Part shown: positions 59,856 to 64,000 of the stretch, piece after piece
Position numbering within the stretch: the first letter of the stretch is position 1
How the letters are laid out: each line of letters opens with the position of its first letter
From: Actinomortierella ambigua
Taxonomy: Eukaryota > Mortierellomycota > Mortierellomycetes > Mortierellales > Mortierellaceae
Assembly (NCBI GenBank): GCA_016098155.1
Contig: JAAAJB010000014.1
Span: forward strand, 1 to 64,000
Direction: 5' to 3'
DNA length: 64,000 nt
The notes under the pieces: model-generated
Database searches by the model: none
What the model was told of the DNA's origin: nothing
The model's input: only the letters and a program-made list of their open reading frames with translations
Translations under genes and position numbers: made by a program

Positions 59856-60374
59856 GGAATATTCGGTCATAGCACGTACCAAGCTCCAAGTTTTTAGGGG
59901 CACAAGTTCGTTCGAACCGCTTCGTAGTGATGCAAAGTGGACATTGCCGTTGCCATCCACATATGCGTGCATAAAAGTGAAGAGACCAGCCTCGTTTATA
60001 GGCCACCACACAGACGACTGCCCGCTCCATTGGTACAACGAACCCACTGTGAACCCGCTCCACCCCTCGCTTGGTTTGTACTGTAGACCTCGAACAATCG
60101 ATGGCGTTCCGCTTGGAGGAGGAGAAAGTATGACTGAGAAGGTACGAGTGTCGGTATCCATAGCACACGAGCCTAGTTGGTTATTGTCGATACCATCCAA
60201 GGGCGACCCATCTTGTATCTCTGTTGCATTTGTGAGTCGCCACGCCCCTTCCGTGATATTTGCTGTCAGAAGAGCCACCCGCTTTGGATTTTCGAGATGA
60301 ACGGTTATGGCAACGAGGAGTTGGTTGGAAGTGGTGCCACCACTGGTCGTGCACATGCATAAAACCTTTGCCAT
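58415..60374 (-). CDS. One-TM membrane protein with propeller-like ectodomain (paralogue A)
   Basis: Three exons are proposed (59880-60374, 59430-59723, 58415-59341), about 571 residues. The first ~310 residues are beta-rich with repeated W and G-N-V-H-F type units, suggesting a propeller. A single membrane helix (SAVFGWIIGLSSFAAFIIVV) follows, then a basic stop and a ~150-residue Pro/Ser/Asp-rich tail with short acidic motifs. The first splice point (TWSL) coincides with that in the paralogue at 62487. The intron after it (59724-59879) is also open, but would insert Lys and Phe runs and a minisatellite, so it is taken as intron. The GCCATGG start matches that of the paralogue, yet an AG lies just before it in both genes, so an upstream signal-peptide exon may be missing. 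The function is unknown. Confidence 0.6.
59724..59879. repeat. Intronic inverted repeat with A16/T23 arms and 12-bp minisatellite
   Basis: On the plus strand ATGACCGAAT (59770-59779) and A16 (59781-59796) face T23 (59833-59855) and ATTCGGTCAT (59861-59870), so the segment can fold into a long hairpin. Next to it lie about four variants of a 12-base unit GACCGAACGAAT (59736-59779). Confidence 0.75.
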
Positions 60375-60842
60375 GGCAGCAAACTAAAGAGGTGAAGGGT
60401 TTGGTATGGAGGAGAGGAAGAAAGGAATAGGGGTCGGGGTCGGGTGAAAGAAGGTTAGTGGCAGTATTTGTAGGATATATCGGATATATCCAGGTACAGC
60501 AACTTTGTTGCTCATCGCCAATTCCTGATCGGCTGTTCCGCAGGCTTGGCACTGCAAATGAAGGCTGTTTTAACAATGGCTGTCGTGAACGGGGGCTGAA
60601 CAGTATCTGAGCGAGTTTCTACAGTGTCTGAGCGACGCGTCTCCTATCAAACGAAAACAGACAGTGACAGCCATCATATCCTCTCAAGAGTCTCAACGCG
60701 TTCGATACAGAAATGATATCGGTATGACCCCCACTTTTCCTGTAGAGATCATTGTGATGTAATGGCGTACAACTGTCGTATAAAAGCAGTGACACTGTAA
60801 AAATTTGAAACAAAATTCCATTCACACAAACTCTATTCAAAC
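60375..60842. other. Divergent spacer paralogue A / CsbD-like 1
   Basis: It holds the promoter of the CsbD-like gene (TATA box listed separately) and the upstream region of paralogue A. No signal-peptide exon could be identified in it. Confidence 0.5.
60779..60786 (+). promoter_or_regulatory. TATA box of CsbD-like gene 1
   Basis: TATAAAAG, followed by CA, lies 64 bases before the start codon. The same TATAAAAGCA decamer precedes the second CsbD-like gene, showing that the duplication kept the core promoter. Confidence 0.8.
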
Positions 60843-61154
60843 ATGACTGACAAACTCACACACACCTACAACACCCAGATGGGTACCGCCAAGGAGAAGC
60901 TGGGAACGATGGTTGGCAACGAAGGCCTTGCTGCCGCCGGAGCCGAACAGCGTACCCGTGCCGAGGCTGCACGTCATGCCGCGCTGACCGAGAAGAAGGG
61001 CGAAGGCGCCGAGCAAGCGCTCCAGGGTGAGGTCGAGCGTGGTATAGGCCGCATCACAGGTGATGACGACCTCCGCCAGCATGGTGCCGCAAAGACTAGC
61101 GAAGGCACCACCAAGATGAAGTCGGCCGACCGCGCCATGGGCCACACTGAATAA
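60843..61154 (+). CDS. CsbD-like stress protein 1
   Basis: A single exon encodes 103 residues, small, very hydrophilic and helical. Two imperfect repeats carry the CsbD-like pattern GTAKEKLGTMVGNEGLAAAG and LQGEVERGIGRITGDDDLRQ. Bacterial CsbD is a general-stress protein; fungal relatives are often annotated as stress-induced or as DNA-structure binding, with no firm biochemistry. It is the first of a tandem pair in the same orientation, and the N-terminus MTDKLTHTYNTQMGTAKEKL is nearly that of the next gene. The strong TATA box suggests inducible, high expression. AATAAA overlaps the stop codon region. Confidence 0.75.
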   Translation: MTDKLTHTYNTQMGTAKEKLGTMVGNEGLAAAGAEQRTRAEAARHAALTEKKGEGAEQALQGEVERGIGRITGDDDLRQHGAAKTSEGTTKMKSADRAMGHTE

Positions 61155-61644
61155 AACTCTGCGGATGGGAATAGCCCTCTCAATATGACGTAAAATGAAA
61201 TAAAACAATTCCATACGTTTTCAGCAGATATTTCACAAACTGTGCTTTACATAGACTTTTTGCTTGGAGAATATTGTGTAATAGAAGTCTGGTGGTCTGA
61301 GGGTCTGATGCAAGGTTGCGCACATCCTTCGTTGGCTGCATTTTCTGCTCGCAAAATTTGGAAGCAACCGCTGCCCCGAGGATGATTGGCACCTCTGCAA
61401 GCCTATTCAATAGCCTATCACCGTGTTCTACCAAGAGCTGGTGGAAATGATGTAACCCGGAAAGCGCTCGGCGTCGTAATAGTGAAGTGTTGAACGACGT
61501 CGGTCACGATGATGTAAAGAACAGAGCTGTCGAATGTATAAAAGCACTTGAACTTGTCCTCATTCACCCATCAACCAATCCACATACAACAACCAAACCA
61601 CACTTCACCAATTCCTACATCCTCACACAAAAAAACCTTTCAAA
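61155..61644. other. Spacer between the tandem CsbD-like genes
   Basis: It contains an AATAAA at 61199-61204 for the first gene and the promoter of the second. An 84-codon frame on the minus strand at 61180-61434 has no recognisable feature. Confidence 0.5.
61537..61544 (+). promoter_or_regulatory. TATA box of CsbD-like gene 2
   Basis: TATAAAAG followed by CA lies 108 bases before the start codon, then a CA-rich leader (CATACAACAACCAAACCACA) typical of strongly expressed fungal genes. Confidence 0.8.
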
Positions 61645-61929
61645 ATGACCGACCGCATGTCCAACACCTACAACTCCGCCATGGGCACCGTCAAGGAGAA
61701 TCTTGGTTCTGCCATCGGCAACGAGGGCCTTGCTGCCGCCGGTAGCGAACAGCGCACCCGCGCCGACGTCAACCAGAAAAAGGCCGACGCCAAGACCCAC
61801 GCTGAGGGACTCCAAAACAAGGCCAAGGGCGAGATCCAGAAGGGCGTCGGTTCAGTGACAGACAACACATCGCAGGAAGCCAAAGGTCATGCCAACGCTG
61901 CCCTCGGTGACGCTCAACGTTCTGTTTAG
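61645..61929 (+). CDS. CsbD-like stress protein 2
   Basis: A single exon encodes 94 residues, MTDRMSNTYNSAMGTVKENL onward. It shares with its upstream neighbour the block GNEGLAAAGxEQRTRA and ends with a second CsbD-like unit (GEIQKGVGSVTDNTSQEAKG). The middle (NQKKADAKTHAEGLQNKAKG) is a charged helix. Tandem position and sequence show a local duplication followed by divergence, mainly in the second half. AATAAA at 61938-61943 lies nine bases after the stop codon. Expected location is cytosol or nucleus, since no targeting signal is seen. Confidence 0.78.
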   Translation: MTDRMSNTYNSAMGTVKENLGSAIGNEGLAAAGSEQRTRADVNQKKADAKTHAEGLQNKAKGEIQKGVGSVTDNTSQEAKGHANAALGDAQRSV

Positions 61930-62486
61930 AAAAAAATAATAAATATTTTCTCCATGGTCGCCTATAGGCCATACACGATTTTTCTTCGCATTGGTTGACA
62001 ACCTGTGTCTTGTGGATTCGAATTGTGCCCGCGAATGTATTGGTAATGATAGAAGTAAGCCTTCACCCCCCCCCCCAACATAATTCTCAGGTCATGAATG
62101 TAAAAGTGAAGGCGCTGCTCGCAGAAGCACAAGGCGTTCGCGTCAGGAGGTTGCAGATGTAGAGCTACTCGCTTACCTCCTGTGTGCCACGATTCGGAGT
62201 TGGAATCGTCTTAATGTTTCTACCTCTGTTAAGAGGCCTCGATATCCATGATCTAGACACTACATACTCTCTCAAGGTTGACTGCATTATTTTTGGTAGT
62301 GTAACACAGATGTTGTGAAAGTAGAAGTAAGTTTCCTCGGGACGCATGGCAATGCTGAAAACATGAGCGATATTTCTTCTGCATACCTTACACCCTTTTC
62401 GACTCTTTGCCACAACACAATCTTCCTCCTTCCTCTCTTCCTTTACCCCCTCTTGCACCATTTGCCTCCCAGGCACCAAAGCAGCC
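61930..62486. other. Spacer between CsbD-like 2 and paralogue B
   Basis: The promoter of paralogue B, and perhaps a missing first exon, must lie here. A 14-codon frame and a 22-codon frame were inspected as signal-peptide exons and neither is convincing. CT-rich sequence ends in CCTCCCAG just before GCACCAAAGCAGCCATGG. Confidence 0.45.
61938..61943 (+). terminator. Polyadenylation signal of CsbD-like 2
   Basis: AATAAA lies nine bases after the stop codon, inside an A/T-rich stretch. Confidence 0.55.
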
Positions 62487-63061
62487 ATGGGTCAGCTCGA
62501 TATCAGATGCTTCTCGGAGGCAGCCAACACGCTATACGCCATTGCTAACGGATTCAACGGCGAAAAACAAGTTATCATTCTACTAAAGTCCAACACTGCA
62601 CCCGCAGGGCCCAGCAGCTTGTCGTGGTCAGTTGTCAGCACTACTCCTCTCGAGAGTCTGTTAACCATCTACAACGATGACATTCTATGTCATGCAGACC
62701 CTTCAGGTGCCTTTGCGGTGTATTCTTCAGATACCAACAGTGACACAGGACCCATGCGACGTCCAGGCGGCTACCGATATCACCCCAATCTCCCTAAAAT
62801 AACCGACTCGACCGGACCTGGTGGCTGGGCCAACATTTCTATCCCAAAAGACCTTGAATGGGGTTCTTCTTCGTCCAAGGGTAGACTCTTTTCCCTTAAG
62901 GATAGTTCTGGCACGTACCATTTGTATCACGCCTTTGCAAAGCCTTCGGGTTCCAACAACCTCAAATTCAGCGTGTTAAATACTGGTACAAATGCCATGG
63001 AGAACTCTCCAGTTACCTGGTCATTGGTAAGTCCCTCTTCTCTCTTTAATGTTTTTTTCTT

Positions 63062-63102
<41 letters not shown>

Positions 63103-64000
63103 TCCTCTCTCTTTCCCTCACTCATTGGTTGAGAGCTTTGCTGTGTCTGATGCATGCCAAATTATGTTGTGGCTAACAATCGTACAAACAAATCCCCTGC
63201 CACACGCCGTCTCCTCTGTTCGACTCGACAACAGTCTCCTGCTTCAATTCCCACCGACTTGAGGTTCACAGGATCCCATATGTTTTTATGGAGCAACGGG
63301 TATCCTGCCGATCGCTTTTACTACGCAGCACTGCCACAAGGTCCCTTGCCCTCATCAGGGCCGAAACTGGTTGAAGGCGACTACAAAGTATCTGGAAAGT
63401 GCACTAGGATTGGCGCGGTGAATGAGCAATACTTTTCCTTCTGCTCCATTGCTGTAAGACAAGACGTGCAACGACTAGAAAAAAAATTATGTGAGCTTGC
63501 CGCAGACGTCGCGCCCATTGCTAACATTTTTCTTTTTTTTTTCTTCCCTCACTAGCTGCCATATGGCACTGATTATAGGCTTTTTAGCTGGGATGGCACC
63601 AAGGCTCTTCCTGCAGTCAATTCAACAGCCGGTCTCCCAATGGACGATTACATCAACACTCAAATTGGCACTGTCGGAGATGGCAAGACCTCATTCATGC
63701 TGATTCAGACAGGATCTTTGTCAGGGTATTCCAGCCACAATTATAAGCTTAACGCCCTGACTGTCACCGGTCCCTCTGCAGGCCAGATACAGGTTGTACC
63801 TAGCGGCGTCGCCGTTCCGGATGCTAACATCAATTTCAAGAAGGTGGAAAGCAGCAGCGGCGGCGGGTCCAGCGTTTGGTCCACTATTGGAACCGTCTTC
63901 AGTATCATCGTATCCCTTGTGATCCTGTCTTGTCTCCTAAAATGCTTCGGCCCCATGTTGTTCAAGTCAAAAACAAAGCCTGCTCCTGTCGAAATACCTG
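62487..64000 (+). CDS. One-TM membrane protein with propeller-like ectodomain (paralogue B, 3' truncated)
   Basis: Three exons are visible (62487-63026, 63235-63453, 63556 to the window end). Each join is phase 0, giving more than 400 residues. The ectodomain is beta-rich with repeated W/G units and ends in a Gly-Ser linker, then one membrane helix (IGTVFSIIVSLVILSCLLKC) and the start of a basic cytosolic tail cut by the window edge. It shares with paralogue A the intron after TWSL, the GCCATGG start and the overall plan, but sequence identity is low. The AG before the start may be a true splice acceptor, in which case a signal-peptide exon lies upstream. The intron at 63027-63234 contains a long CT tract. 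The function is unknown; cell-surface sensing or adhesion is a guess. Confidence 0.7.

Noticed and set aside
59424..60374. Uninterrupted 316-codon reading through paralogue A without the first intron
   Set aside because: It would place Lys and Phe homopolymers and a minisatellite in the ectodomain; the GTACGT donor coincides with the intron position in paralogue B.

Overview
The window is nuclear DNA of a filamentous fungus. Genes are spliced with GT-AG introns that often follow CT-rich tracts, intergenic spacers carry long A/T runs and dinucleotide repeats, and the proteins include neutral trehalase, the mitochondrial ribosomal protein mL59, a Sel1-repeat kinase, a glyoxal oxidase and CsbD-like proteins. 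The mix suggests an early-diverging zygomycete, most likely Mortierellaceae (Mucoromycota). That placement is inference from gene content and could be tested by a search. One 10-N assembly gap lies at 15651-15660.

Layout. 1-4.7 kb: gene-poor, with a tRNA-Lys, a small secreted cysteine-rich protein, a strong palindrome and short protein-like fragments. 4.7-8.2 kb: a disordered/coiled-coil WD40 protein (+). 8.5-9.8 kb: the copper chaperone for SOD, CCS1 (+). 11-15.4 kb: neutral trehalase (+). 16.8-18.5 kb: the E2 enzyme RAD6 (+). 19.4-21.7 kb: mitochondrial mL59 (-) and cytosolic RPS21 (+), divergent from a 0.3 kb promoter. 22.3-24.5 kb: a secreted glyoxal-oxidase-type copper radical oxidase (-). 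24.5-27.8 kb: no gene recognised. 27.8-31.1 kb: an EST1/SMG7-family protein (-), divergent from a 69-residue unknown (+). 31.5-33.8 kb: spacer with two diverged repeat copies. 33.8-37.3 kb: MSH4 (+), convergent with a TKL-type kinase carrying Sel1 repeats (37.5-40.3 kb, -). 41-44.8 kb: the SCYL1/CEX1 pseudokinase (+), convergent with an SLC41-type cation transporter (45.1-48.2 kb, -). 49-51.2 kb: an unknown Ser/Thr-rich protein (+). 51.5-55.6 kb: an unknown multi-spanning membrane protein with a poly-Q tail (-). 56.5-58.3 kb: a phytanoyl-CoA dioxygenase family enzyme (+). 58.4-64 kb: two paralogous one-TM ectodomain proteins flanking a tandem pair of CsbD-like genes.

Most genes are housekeeping and there is no operon-like or biosynthetic cluster. 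The least explained parts are the kinase with a recently amplified 108-bp Sel1 array, the membrane-protein/CsbD group at the right end, the secreted cysteine-rich protein at the left, and four orphan proteins. Splice structures were built by hand from reading frame, GT/AG signals and family conservation. All multi-exon models given have coding lengths divisible by three, but no transcript evidence was available.
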